From: Tritrichomonas musculus
Taxonomy: Eukaryota; Parabasalia; Tritrichomonadida; Tritrichomonadidae
Direction of reading: 5' to 3'
NCBI GenBank assembly: GCA_039105265.1
Contig: JAPFFF010000059.1
Span: 620,001-684,000 of the forward strand
Length of the DNA: 64,000 bases
In this document: positions 20,649-32,959 of the stretch, in pieces
How the letters are laid out: the number at the start of each line of letters is the position of its first letter
Position numbering within the stretch: the first letter of the stretch is position 1
The notes under the pieces: model-generated
Told to the model about the DNA's origin: nothing
Databases searched by the model: none
What the model saw: only the letters and a program-made list of their open reading frames with translations
Translations under genes and position numbers: made by a program

Positions 20649-23600
20649 CAGTTGAACCATCAGATTCAACGAGAACTGAAGTTGAACCATAAGATTCAAC
20701 GAGAACTGCAGTTGAACAATCAGATGCAACAAGAACTGCAGTTGAATCATCAGATTCAACGACAACTGCAGTTGAATCATCAGATTCAACGACAACTACA
20801 GTTGAACCATCAGATTCAACGATAACTGCAGTTTAATAATAAGATGTAACAAGAACTGCAGTTGAATCATCAGATTCAACGAGAACTGCAGTTTAATAAT
20901 AAGATGTAACAAGAACTGCAGTTGAATCATCAGATTCAACGAGAACTGCAGTTGAACCATAAGATTCAACGAGAACTGCAGTTTAATATTAAGATGCAAC
21001 GAGAACTGCAGTTTAATATTAAGATGCAACAAGAACTGCAGTTGAATCATCAGATTCAACGAGAACTGCAGTTTAATAATAAGATGAAACAAGAACTGCA
21101 GTTGAATCATCAGATGCAACGAGAACTGCAGTCTAATAATAAGATGAAACAAGAACTGCAGTTGAATCATCAGATTCAACGAGAACTGCAGTTTAATAAT
21201 AAGATTCAACGAGAACTGCAGTTGAATCATCAGATGCAACGAGAACTGCAGTTGAATCATCAGATGCAACGAGAACTGCAGTTGAATCATCAGATGCAAC
21301 GAGAACTGCAGTTGAACCATCAGATTCAACAAGAACTGCAGTTGAATCATCAGATTCAACGAGAACTGCCGTTTAATATTAAGATGCAACAAGAACTGCA
21401 GTTGAATCATCAGATGCAACGACAACTGCAGTTGAACCATCAGATTCAACGAGAACTGCAGTTGAATCATCAGATTCAACAAGAACTGCAGTTGAATCAT
21501 CAGATGCAACGAGAACTGCAGTTGAATCATCAGATGCAACGAGAACTACCGTTTAATATTAAGATGCAACAAGAACTGCAGTTGAATCATCAGATTCAAC
21601 GAGAACTGCAGTTGAATCATCAGATGCAACGAGAACTGCAGTTGAATCATCAGATGCAACGAGAACTACCGTTTAATATTAAGATGCAACAAGAACTGCA
21701 GTTGAATCATCAGATTCAACGAGAACTGCAGTTGAATCATCAGATGCAACAAGAACTGCAGTTGAACCATAAGATTCAACGAGAACTGCAGTTGAACCAT
21801 CAGATTCAACGAGAACTGAAGTTGAACCATAAGATTCAACGAGAACTGCAGTTGAACCATCAGATGCAACGAGAACTGCAGTTGAATCATCAGATGCAAC
21901 GAGAACTACCGTTTAATATTAAGATGCAACAAGAACTGCAGTTGAATCATCAGATTCAACAAGAACTGCAGTTGAATCATCAGATGCAACGAGAACTGCA
22001 GTTGAATCATCAGATGCAACGAGAACTACCGTTTAATAATAAGATGCAACAAGAACTGCAGTTGAATCATCAGATTCAACGAGAACTGCAGTTGAATCAT
22101 CAGATGCAACAAGAACTGCAGTTGAACCATCAGATTCAACGATAACTGCAGTTTAATATTAAGATTCAACGAGAACTGCAGTTGAACCATAAGATTCAAC
22201 GAGAACTGCAGTTGAACCATAAGATGCAACGAGAACTGCAGTTGAACCATCAGATTCAACGATAACTGCAGTTGAACCATAAGATTCAACGAGAACTGCA
22301 GTTGAACCATCAGATTCAACGATAACTGCAGTTGAACCATAAGATTCAACGAGAACTGCAGTTGAATCATCAGATTCAACGAGAACTGCAGTTTAATAAT
22401 AAGATTCAACGAGAACTGCAGTTTAATAATAAGATGAAACAAGAACTGCAATTGAACCATCAGATTCAACGAGAACTGCAGTTGAATCATCAGATTCAAC
22501 GACAACTGCAGTTGAATCATCAGATGCAACGAGAACTGCAGTTGAATCATCAGATGAAACAAGAACTGCAGTTGAATCATCAGATTCAACGAGAACTGCA
22601 GTTGAATCATCAGATTCAACGAGAACTGCAGTTGAATCATCAGATTCAACGAGAACTGCAGTTGAATCATCAGATGAAACGAGAACTGCAGTTGAATCAT
22701 CAGATTCAACGAGAACTGCAGTTGAATCATCAGATTCAACGAGAACTGCAGTTGAATCATCAGATTCAACGAGAACTGCAGTTTAATAATAAGATTCAAC
22801 AAGAACTGCAGTTGAATCATCAGATTCAACGAGAACTGCAGTTTAATAATAAGATTCAACAAGAACTGCAGTTGAATCATCAGATTCAACGAGAACTGCA
22901 GTTGAATCATCAGATGAAACGAGAACTGCAGTTGAATCATCAGATTCAACGAGAACTGCAGTTGAACCATCAGATTCAACGATAACTGCAGTTGAACCAT
23001 AAGATTCAACGAGAACTGCAGTTGAATCATCAGATTCAACGAGAACTGCAGTTTAATAATAAGATTCAACGAGAACTGCAGTTTAATAATAAGATGAAAC
23101 AAGAACTGCAATTGAACCATCAGATTCAACGAGAACTGCAGTTGAATCATCAGATTCAACGACAACTGCAGTTGAATCATCAGATGCAACGAGAACTGCA
23201 GTTGAATCATCAGATGAAACAAGAACTGCAGTTGAATCATCAGATTCAACGAGAACTGCAGTTGAATCATCAGATTCAACGAGAACTGCAGTTGAATCAT
23301 CAGATTCAACGAGAACTGCAGTTGAATCATCAGATGAAACGAGAACTGCAGTTGAATCATCAGATTCAACGAGAACTGCAGTTGAATCATCAGATGCAAC
23401 GAGAACTGCCGTTTAATATTAAGATGCAACAAGAACTGCAGTTGAATCATCAGATTCAACGAGAACTGCAGTTGAATCATCAGATTCAACGAGAACTGCA
23501 GTTTAATAATAAGATTCAACGAGAACTGCAGTTTAATAATAAGATTCAACCAGAACTGCAGTTGAATCATCAGATTCAACGAGAACTGCAGTTGAATCAT

Positions 23601-24640
23601 CAGATTCAACGAGAACTGCAGTTGAATCATCAGATGCAACGAGAACTGCAGTTGAATCATCAGATGCAACGACAACTGCAGTTGAATCATCAGATGCAAC
23701 GAGAACTGCAGTTTAATAATAAGATTCAACGAGAACTGCAGTTTAATAATAAGATTCAACGAGAACTGCAGTTTAATAATAAGATGAAACAAGAACTGCC
23801 GTTGAATCATCAGATGCAACGACAACTGCAGTTGAATCATCAGATGCAACGACAACTGCAGTTGAATCATCAGATGCAACGACAACTGCAGTTGAATCAT
23901 CAGATTCAACGAGAACTGCAGTTGAATCATCAGATTCAACGAGAACTGCAGTTGAATCATCAGATTCAACGAGAACTGCAGTTGAATCATCAGATGCAAC
24001 GAGAACTGCCGTTTAATATTAAGATGCAACAAGAACTGCAGTTGAATCATCAGATTCAACGAGAACTGCAGTTTAATAATAGGATGCAACGAGAACTGCA
24101 GTTGAATCATCAGATTCAACGAGAACTGCAGTTTAATAATAAGATGAAACAAGAACTGCAGTTGAATCATCAGATTCAACGAGAACTGCAGTTTAATAAT
24201 AAGATGAAACAAGAACTGCAGTTGAATCATCAGATTCAACGAGAACTGCAGTTTAATAATAAGATGAAACAAGAACTGCAATTGAACCATCAGATTCAAC
24301 GAGAACTGAAGTTGAACCATAAGATTCAACGAGAACTGCAGTTGAACAATCAGATGCAACAAGAACTGCAGTTGAACCATAAGATTCAACGAGAACTGCA
24401 GTTGAACCATCAGATTCAACGATAACTGCAGTGTAATAATAAGATGCAACAAGAACTGCAGTTGAATCATCAGATTCAACGAAAACTGAAGTTGAACCAT
24501 AAGATTCAACGAGAACTGCAGTTGAACAATCAGATGCAACAAGAACTGCAGTTGAAGCATCAGATTCAACGAGAACTGCAGTTGAATTATCAGATAAAAC
24601 AAGAACCACTGTTGAATCATTAGAATCACCAAAACATTCA
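20649..24640 (+). repeat. Left B-type minisatellite array (30-bp units)
   Basis: About 132 consecutive units with no length change over nearly 4 kb. The typical unit has CTGCAGTTGAATCATC, AGATTCAACGAGAA and substitutions such as GATGCAAC, GTTTAATAATAAG and CCGTTTAATATTAAG. The block at 22321-22980 (660 bp, 22 units) is repeated immediately downstream from 22981. Because 30 is divisible by three, long ORFs run through on both strands (for example 22026-24665 minus, 879 codons; 22992-24425 plus, 477 codons). They start and stop wherever a unit variant creates a codon and have no flanking gene structure. The last units (24600-24640) decay before the transposase gene. Confidence 0.92.
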
Positions 24641-24968
24641 AATGATTCTGATTAATCAACAACATCTTCCTTTGAATCTATCCATTACCCTCGATTTTGT
24701 GCAATACTTTTAAAAAACATTCAGCTAATACTTATTACCTAATCCAATTCTCTTAATGAATTCTAATAAATTCTATTATCCTTTATTATTTAATTTTAAA
24801 AATTTTCCTTTTTTTAGCCATTTATTAAAATAAATCCTTAATAATTAAATCTTTAATGAACAAGATTTTGCTCAATAAACCTTCTATATATATTAAAAAA
24901 AAATTTTAGTTATTTTTTATATTTCACCTTATATTGACCATAGTTCCTTTTTATCTTTTTCTTTTTAA
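24641..24968. other. Unique spacer and probable promoter of the MULE transposase
   Basis: About 330 bp of AT-rich non-repeat sequence separating the left arm from the transposase ATG; it presumably holds the promoter. A TCACC at about 24925 is only a partial match to the trichomonad initiator, so I do not call one. Confidence 0.5.
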
Positions 24969-26984
24969 ATGCAGAACAAAACTAATAACCAACTAAATTT
25001 TCTACTTATTACTACAACTAGAAAAGATTTAAATTCAAAAAATACAACATTCGATACAAGACATCCGGTTTATTTATACGATGCGACTGATAATTATTAT
25101 GATATTAGGATTCAAGTGATGCCTTTTATATTTTTCTTAAGCTCGTTGGATGATACTGGTTTGGAATCAATTCATAATTGCAATTTAGATAAAAAAATGG
25201 GAAATGAAATTCTTGATCGTCAAATGATTATTTTCGAAAAAGAAGATCCAAGCCAAAAAATATTTGATATAAGATACAGTTCATTAGGAACATGTTTTAC
25301 AATCAAAATAATAGGTACATCGCAATATGTTATATATAAAGAAACAACAATTGTGAAATTTCATAATAACATCAAATGTAAGATGTTTGGAAACCAGCCA
25401 ATTCTATCAAACTTGGCCACAAATAAATTTAAAATTAAAAACAATAAGTTTTTGTCCTTTATTTCAACAGTGTTAAATGGTCGCTTCAAAAAAGAAAATG
25501 TTTCAAGTGTTATCGCTACTATATTCTATTCAATTTCGCCTAAATCGCCGAAAGCGCAAAGGAATGATTTTTTAAAGCATATTAATCCTAACAACACGTT
25601 GGAAGGAGTGTTTGAACAAGTTGGTGGAACATTGTGTGTATATAAAGGCTATGGAGGCTTCGCATACAATGGAATTCCGTGCATCGGTTTTGTGTGGTTC
25701 CATAATAACTTCGATTTGATCATGAATCTTTCTTCGACTATAGAATTAGATGCCACTTTTACAATTTTGAAACCTTTTGTATTTTCTATTCCTCAGTTGA
25801 TATATCGTAACACGGGATTTCCTCTTGCTTTAATAGTGGGGCCGTCAGAATCATCCGATTTTTATTCATTATTTTTCGAATCATTAAAAGTGCTAGATTT
25901 AAATAATGATATTTTCAGCGAATTTATTCAAAAATCCTATCTTACAGACCAGCACCCATCCTTTAAGAAACTAGGGAAAAAATATAATTTGAGCATTTAT
26001 CATTGTTATGTCCACTTAATAAGAAATTGTGGTGCCAAATCTGCATTATCATTAATTATAAGAGAAATGCTGTTCTGTACGTCAGAAGAAGAATTCAAAA
26101 AAAATAAAAAAAAATGGAAAAGTCTTTTTAATGAATTGACAAAAGATACTCGATCATCTGCTCTGAGACACCAAAAATTGTTTGAAAATATCATTAATTG
26201 CAAGCCCAAGTATGCACCTTTATTTATGAGGATGAATGACTCAGTTCCAACGACAACTAATCACTCCGAGAGTTTTCACCATTGCTTAAATGAGAGTGTC
26301 TCTCATACTACAACAAAAATGATGACACGAATTGCTTTGCTCGCGCAGAGAATAAAAGACCGTTTGATAAACGTGAATGAATCAATTTTGAGAAATTTCA
26401 AAAACTATGTGAAAGATCTCAAAAAGAAAGCCAATGATCATGTTCATGCACATCCAGAAGATGCTGATAAATTTTCTTGTTCTTCATGTAGCTGCCCAAA
26501 TTATTTGTATTATTCTTTGTTATTTGGGGATGATGTTCCTTGCATCCATCAAATTTTCAATAATAAATGGAATCAACCAAAAGTCTGGCACAGATGGTTT
26601 GATGGTAAGCAAATTGTTTTGAATAACATCCAAACAGAATTGGCAGTCAAAGAACTTGATCAAGTTCTCAACTTTGAAGAAGAAGAAAAAAATGAGACAT
26701 CAGGTGAAAATGGCATTTCTGAAAAAGTCGATATAATCGAACCAAACAAATACGACGAAAAATATGCACAGTTAATTTATGAATGCTTACATCAATTGAA
26801 AGCTGTGATGTCAATTGATTATGTTGAAGTAGCTGCGATTGCAATGCAGGTTCAAGAATCAATGCTGAATGATCCAAAACTATTGGAAGAAAAGGAAAGA
26901 TCACCTGATCATTTTTATACATTGATGCAAATACGAATTTGGAAAAAAGCTTATATCAAAAAAAATATGCTTAGTTTATTTTAA
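24969..26984 (+). CDS. Mutator-like (MULE) transposase
   Basis: An intact 671-residue DNA transposase, predicted to cut and move an element by its inverted ends. The MULE DDE core is visible: Asp261 (ELDATFTILKPF), Asp327 (LTDQHPSFKKL) followed by C346-x-x-H349 (YHCYVHLIRNC), and Glu434 (TTNHSESFHHCLNES). A SWIM-type CxCx(n)CxH zinc finger follows (C507, C509, C525, H527). The N-terminal ~200 residues probably bind DNA but show no motif I can name. The acidic tail (EEEEKNE) lies near 569-576. The start is ATG and the stop TAA, followed at once by TAAAAG. There is no frameshift, so the gene may still be active. It is the only non-repeat gene between the inverted arrays. It could alternatively be a domesticated MULE-derived protein, but the setting argues for an element. 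Confidence 0.9.
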   Translation: MQNKTNNQLNFLLITTTRKDLNSKNTTFDTRHPVYLYDATDNYYDIRIQVMPFIFFLSSLDDTGLESIHNCNLDKKMGNEILDRQMIIFEKEDPSQKIFDIRYSSLGTCFTIKIIGTSQYVIYKETTIVKFHNNIKCKMFGNQPILSNLATNKFKIKNNKFLSFISTVLNGRFKKENVSSVIATIFYSISPKSPKAQRNDFLKHINPNNTLEGVFEQVGGTLCVYKGYGGFAYNGIPCIGFVWFHNNFDLIMNLSSTIELDATFTILKPFVFSIPQLIYRNTGFPLALIVGPSESSDFYSLFFESLKVLDLNNDIFSEFIQKSYLTDQHPSFKKLGKKYNLSIYHCYVHLIRNCGAKSALSLIIREMLFCTSEEEFKKNKKKWKSLFNELTKDTRSSALRHQKLFENIINCKPKYAPLFMRMNDSVPTTTNHSESFHHCLNESVSHTTTKMMTRIALLAQRIKDRLINVNESILRNFKNYVKDLKKKANDHVHAHPEDADKFSCSSCSCPNYLYYSLLFGDDVPCIHQIFNNKWNQPKVWHRWFDGKQIVLNNIQTELAVKELDQVLNFEEEEKNETSGENGISEKVDIIEPNKYDEKYAQLIYECLHQLKAVMSIDYVEVAAIAMQVQESMLNDPKLLEEKERSPDHFYTLMQIRIWKKAYIKKNMLSLF

Positions 26985-27096
26985 TAAAAGTTTTATAAAT
27001 ATAAAAGAAAATATTAATTATTTATTTTTTAGAAAATATAAAAAATTGTAAAATTAAATTATATGTTTTAGTTTTGAAGATTTAGTGAAGAAGTTT
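26985..27096. other. 3' spacer between transposase and right arm
   Basis: About 110 bp of AT-rich sequence. TAA of the stop runs into TAAA, resembling the trichomonad UAAA polyadenylation signal that commonly overlaps or closely follows the stop codon. Confidence 0.5.
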
Positions 27097-30000
27097 TTGA
27101 ACTTGACAATTGAATTTTAGTTCTTGTTGAATCTGATGATTCAATTGCAGTTCTTCTTAAACTTGAAAATTCAACTGCAGTTCTCGTTGCATCTGATGAT
27201 TCAACTGCAGTTCTCGTTGAATCTGATGATTCAACTGCAGTTCTCGTTGAATCTGATGATTCAACTGCAGTTCTCGTTGCATCTGATGATTCAACTGCAG
27301 TTCTTGTTGAATCTTATTATTAAACTGCAGTTCTCGTTGAATCTTATGATTAAACTGCAGTTCTCGTTGAATCTTATGATTAAACTGCAGTTCTTGTTGA
27401 ATCTTATTATTAAACTGCAGTTCTCGTTGCATCTGATGATTCAACTGCAGTTCTCGTTGCATCTGATGATTCAACTGCAGTTCTCGTTGCATCTGATGAT
27501 TCAACTGCAGTTCTCGTTGCATCTGATGATTCAACTGCAGTTCTCGTTGAATCTGATGATTCAACTGCAGTTCTCGTTGAATCTGATGATTCAACTGCAG
27601 TTCTCGTTGCATCTGATGATTCAACTGCAGTTCTTGTTGAATCTTATTATTAAACTGCAGTTCTCGTTGAATCTTATGATTAAACTGCAGTTCTCGTTGA
27701 ATCTTATGATTAAACTGCAGTTCTTGTTGAATCTTATTATTAAACTGCAGTTCTCGTTGCATCTGATGATTCAACTGCAGTTCTCGTTGCATCTGATGAT
27801 TCAACTGCAGTTCTCGTTGCATCTGATGATTCAACTGCAGTTCTCGTTGCATCTGATGATTCAACTGCAGTTCTTGTTGAATCTTATTATTAAACTGCAG
27901 TTCTCGTTGCATCTGATGATTCAACTGCAGTTCTCGTTGCATCTGATGATTCAACTGCAGTTCTCGTTGAATCTGATGATTCAACTGCAGTTCTCGTTGA
28001 ATCTGATGATTCAACTGCAGTTCTCGTTGCATCTGATGATTCAACTGCAGTTCTCGTTGAATCTGATGATTCAACTGCAGTTCTTGTTGCATCTGATGAT
28101 TCAACTGCAGTTCTCGTTGAATCTGATGATTCAACTGCAGTTCTCGTTGCATCTGATGATTCAACTGCAGTTCTCGTTGCATCTGATGATTCAACTGCAG
28201 TTCTCGTTGAATCTGATGATTCAACTGCAGTTCTCGTTGCATCTGATGATTCAACTGCAGTTCTCGTTGCATCTGATGATTCAACTGCAGTTCTCGTTGC
28301 ATCTGATGATTCAACTGCAGTTCTCGTTGCATCTGATGATTCAACTGCAGTTCTCGTTGCATCTGATGATTCAACTGCAGTTCTCGTTGAATCTGATGAT
28401 TCAACTGCAGTTCTCGTTGCATCTGATGATTCAACTGCAGTTCTCGTTGAATCTGATGATTCAACTGCAGTTCTTGTTGAATCTTATTATTAAACTGCAG
28501 TTCTCGTTGAATCTTATGATTAAACTGCAGTTCTTTTTGAATCTTATTATTAAACTGCAGTTCTCGTTGCATCTGATGATTCAACTGCAGTTCTCGTTGC
28601 ATCTGATGATTCAACTGCAGTTCTCGTTGCATCTGATGATTCAACTGCAGTTCTCGTTGCATCTGATGATTCAACTGCAGTTCTCGTTGCATCTGATGAT
28701 TCAACTGCAGTTCTCGTTGAATCTGATGATTCAACTGCAGTTCTCGTTGAATCTGATGATTCAACTGCAGTTCTCGTTGCATCTGATGATTCAACTGCAG
28801 TTCTCGTTGAATCTGATGATTCAACTGCAGTTCTCGTTTAATCTGATGATTCAAACTGCAGTTGTCGTTGCATCTGATGATTCAACTGCAGTTCTCGTTG
28901 AATCTGATGATTCAACTGCAGTTCTCGTTGCATCTGATGATTCAACTGCAGTTCTCGTTTAATCTGATGATTCAACTGCAGTTGTAGTTGCATCTAATGA
29001 TTCAAACTGCAGTTCTCGTTGAATCTGATGATTCAACTGCAGTTCTAGTTTCATCTGATTATTCAACTGCAGTTCTCGCTGAATCTGATGATTCAACTGC
29101 AGTTCTCGTTGAATCTGATGATTCAACTGCAGTTCTCGTTTAATCTGATGATTCAACTGCAGTTGTCGTTGCATCTGATGATTCAACTGCAGTTCTCGTT
29201 TAATCTGATGATTCAACTGCAGTTGTCGTTGCATCTGATGATTCAACTGCAGTTGTAGTTGCATCTGATGATTCAACTGCAGTTCTCGTTTAATCTGATG
29301 ATTCAACTGCAGTTCTCGTTGAATCTGATGATTCAACTGCAGTTCTCGTTGCATCTGATGATTCAACTGCAGTTCTCGTTTAATCTGATGATTCAACTGC
29401 AGTTCTCGTTTAATCTGATGATTCAACTGCAGTTCTAGTTTAATCTGATTATTCAAACTGCAGTTCTCGTTGCATCTGATGATTCAACTGCAGTTGTCGT
29501 TGCATCTGATGATTCAACTGCAGTTCTCGTTTAATCTGATGGTTCAACTGCAGTTCTCGTTTAATCTGATGATTCAACTGCAGTTGTAGTTGCATCTGAT
29601 GATTCAACTGCAGTTCTCGTTGAATCTGATGATTCAACTGCAGTTCTCGTTTAATCTGATGATTCAACTGCAGTTCTCGTTTAATCTGATGATTCAACTG
29701 CAGTTCTCGTTTAATCTGATGATTCAACTGCAGTTGTCGTTAATCTGATGATTCAACTGCAGTTCAGTTGAATCTAATGATTCAACTGCAGTTCTCGTTT
29801 AATCTGATGATTCAACTGCAGTTCTCGCTGAATCTGATGGTTCAACTGCAGTTGTCGTTGAATCTGATGATTCAACTGCAGTTCTCGTTGCATCTGATGA
29901 TTCAACTGCAGTTGTAGTTTAATCTGATGGATTCAACTGCAGTTGTCGTTTAATCTGATGATTCAACTGCAGTTCTCGTTGAATCTGATGATTCAACTGC

Positions 30001-31233
30001 AGTTGTCGTTTAATCTGATGATTCAACTGCAGTTCTCGTTTAATCTGATGATTCAACTGCAGTTCTCGTTTAATCTGATGATTCAAACTGCAGTTCTCGT
30101 TTAATCTGATGATTCAACTGCAGTTGTCGTTTAATCTGATGATTCAACTGCAGTTCTCGTTGCATCTGATGATTCAACTGCAGTTCTCGTTGCATCTGAT
30201 GATTCAACTGCAGTTGTCGTTGCATCTGATGATTCAACTGCAGTTCTCGTTGAATCTGATGATTCAACTGCAGTTCTCGTTGAATCTGATGATTCAACTG
30301 CAGTTCTCGTTGCATCTGATGATTCAACTGCAGTTCTCGTTGAATCTGATGATTCAACTGCAGTTCTCGTTGCATCTGATGATTCAACTGCAGTTGTCGT
30401 TGCATCTGATGATTCAACTGCAGTTGTCGTTGCATCTGATGATTCAACTGCAGTTCTTGTTTCATCTTATTATTAAACTGCAGTTCTCGTTGCATCTGAT
30501 GATTCAACTGCAGTTCTCGTTGAATCTGATGATTCAACTGCAGTTCTCGTTGCATCTGATGATTCAACTGCAGTTCTCGTTGCATCTGATGATTCAACTG
30601 CAGTTCTCGTTGCATCTGATGATTCAACTGCAGTTCTCGTTGCATCTGATGATTCAACTGCAGTTGTCGTTGCATCTGATGATTCAACTGCAGTTCTCGT
30701 TGAATCTGATGATTCAACTGCAGTTCTCGTTGAATCTGATGATTCAACTGCAGTTCTTGTTGCATCTGATGATTCAACTGCAGTTCTCGTTGCATCTGAT
30801 GATTCAACTGCAGTTCTCGTTGAATCTGATGATTCAACTGCAGTTCTCGTTGAATCTGATGATTCAACTGCAGTTCTCGTTGCATCTGATGATTCAACTG
30901 CAGTTCTCGTTGCATCTGATGATTCAACTGCAGTTCTCGTTGAATCTGATGATTCAACTGCAGTTCTCGTTGAATCTGATGATTCAACTGCAGTTCTCGT
31001 TGAATCTGATGATTCAACTGCAGTTCTTGTTTCATCTGATGATTCAACTGCAGTTCTCGTTGCATCTGATGATTCAACTGCAGTTCTCGTTGAATCTTAT
31101 TATTAAACTGCAGTTCTCGTTGAATCTGATGATTCAACTGCAGTTCTCGTTGCATCTGATGATTCAACTGCAGTTCTCGTTGAATCTGATGATTCAACTG
31201 CAGTTCTCGTTGCATCTGATGATTCAACTGCAG
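27097..31233 (-). repeat. Right B-type minisatellite array (inverted relative to left arm)
   Basis: About 138 units of the B repeat in reverse orientation (GTTCTCGTTGAATCTGATG, ATTCAACTGCA). The first two units are degenerate, as at the inner edge of the left arm. The variants differ from the left arm: the CCGTTTAATATTAAG type is absent and a TTATGATTAAAC type is present. A 330-bp (11-unit) block starting at 27301 recurs from 27631. Between about 28850 and 30110 many units are hybrids that join B-type CGTT to A-type TTAATCTGATG, and single-base length changes appear. Long ORFs on both strands (for example 27157-28854 minus and 27124-28962 plus, the latter beginning with TTG) follow from the unit length. 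Confidence 0.92.
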
Positions 31234-32959
31234 TTGTAGTTTAATCTGATGGTTCAAATTGCAGTTGTAGTTTAATCTGATGGTTCAATTGCAGTTGCAG
31301 CTGAATCTGATGGTTCAATTGCAGTTGTAGTTTAATCTGATGGTTCAATTGCAGTTGTAGTTTAATCTAATGGTTCAAATTGCAGTTGCAGCTGAATCTG
31401 ATGGTTCAATTGCAGTTGTAGTTTAATCTGATGGTTCAATTGCAGTTGTAGTTTAATCTGATGGTTCAATTGCAGTTGTAGTTGAATCTGATGGTTCAAT
31501 TGCAGTTGTAGTTTAATCTAATGGTTCAATTGCAGTTGTAGTTGAATCTAATGGTTCAAATTGCAGTTGCAGCTGAATCTGATGGTTCAATTGCAGTTGT
31601 AGTTTAATCTGATGATTCAACTGCAGTTGTAGTTTAATCTGATGGTTCAATTGCAGTTGTAGTTTAATCTGATGGTTCAATTGCAGTTGTAGTTTAATCT
31701 AATGGTTCAAATTGCAGTTGCAGCTGAATCTGATGGTTCAATTGCAGTTGTAGTTTAATCTGATGGTTCAATTGCAGTTGCAGCTGAATCTGATGGTTCA
31801 AATTGCAGTTGTAGCTGAATCTAATGGTTCAACTGCAGTTGTAGTTTAATCTGATGATTCAACTGCAGTTGTAGTTTAATCTGATGGTTCAATTGCAGTT
31901 GTAGTTTAATCTGATGGTTCAATTGCAGTTGTAGTTTAATCTAATGGTTCAAATTGCAGTTGCAGCTGAATCTGATGGTTCAATTGCAGTTGTAGTTTAA
32001 TCTGATGATTCAAATTGCAGTTGTAGTTTAATCTGATGGTTCAATTGCAGTTGTAGTTTAATCTGATGGTTCAATTGCAGTTGTAGTTTAATCTAATGGT
32101 TCAAATTGCAGTTGCAGCTGAATCTGATGGTTCAATTGCAGTTGTAGTTTAATCTGATGATTCAAATTGCAGTTGTAGTTTAATCTGATGGTTCAATTGC
32201 AGTTGTAGCTGAATCTGATGGTTCAAATTGCAGTTGTAGTTTAATCTGATGGTTCAATTGCAGTTGTAGTTTAATCTGATGATTCAACTGCAGTTGTAGT
32301 TTAATCTGATGGTTCAAATTGCAGTTGTAGTTTAATCTGATGGTTCAACTGCAGTTGTAGTTTAATCTGATGGTTCAAATTGCAGTTGTAGTTTAATCTG
32401 ATGATTCAACTGCAGTTGTAGTTTAATCTGATGGTTCAAATTGCAGTTGTAGCTGAATCTGATGGTTCAAATTGCAGTTGATGGTTCAATTGCAGTTGCA
32501 GCTGAATCTGATGGTTCAAATTGCAGTTGTAGCTGAATCTAATGGTTCAACTGCAGTTGTAGTTTAATCTGATGATTCAACTGCAGTTGTAGTTTAATCT
32601 GATGATTCAAATTGCAGTTGTAGTTTAATCTGATGATTCAAATTGCAGTTGCAGCTGAATCTGATGGTTCAAATTGCAGTTACAGCTGAATCTGATGGTT
32701 CAATTCCAGTTGTAGCTGAATCTAATGGTTCAACTGCAGTTGTAGTTTAATCTGATGATTCAACTGCAGTTGTAGTTTAATCTGATGATTCAACTGCAGT
32801 TGTAGTTTAATCTGATGATTTAAATTGCAGTTGCAGCTGAATCTGATGGTTCAAATTGCAGTTACAGCTGAATCTGATGGTTCAAATTGCAGTTGTAGCT
32901 GAATCTGATGGTTCAAATTGCAGTTGTAGCTGAATCTGATGGTTCAAATTGCAGTTGTA

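Noticed and set aside
20922-24665. Very long ORFs in the B array on both strands (up to 879 codons), as Gln-rich or Leu-rich repeat proteins
   Set aside because: A 30-bp unit without stops keeps several frames open at once on both strands; starts and ends fall at random unit variants, some starts are TTG, and no unique N- or C-terminal domain is attached.
27124-31257. Long ORFs in the right B array as genes
   Set aside because: Same reason as the left array. The opposite-strand ORFs overlap almost completely, which real genes do not do, and the unit's palindrome accounts for similar peptides on the two strands.
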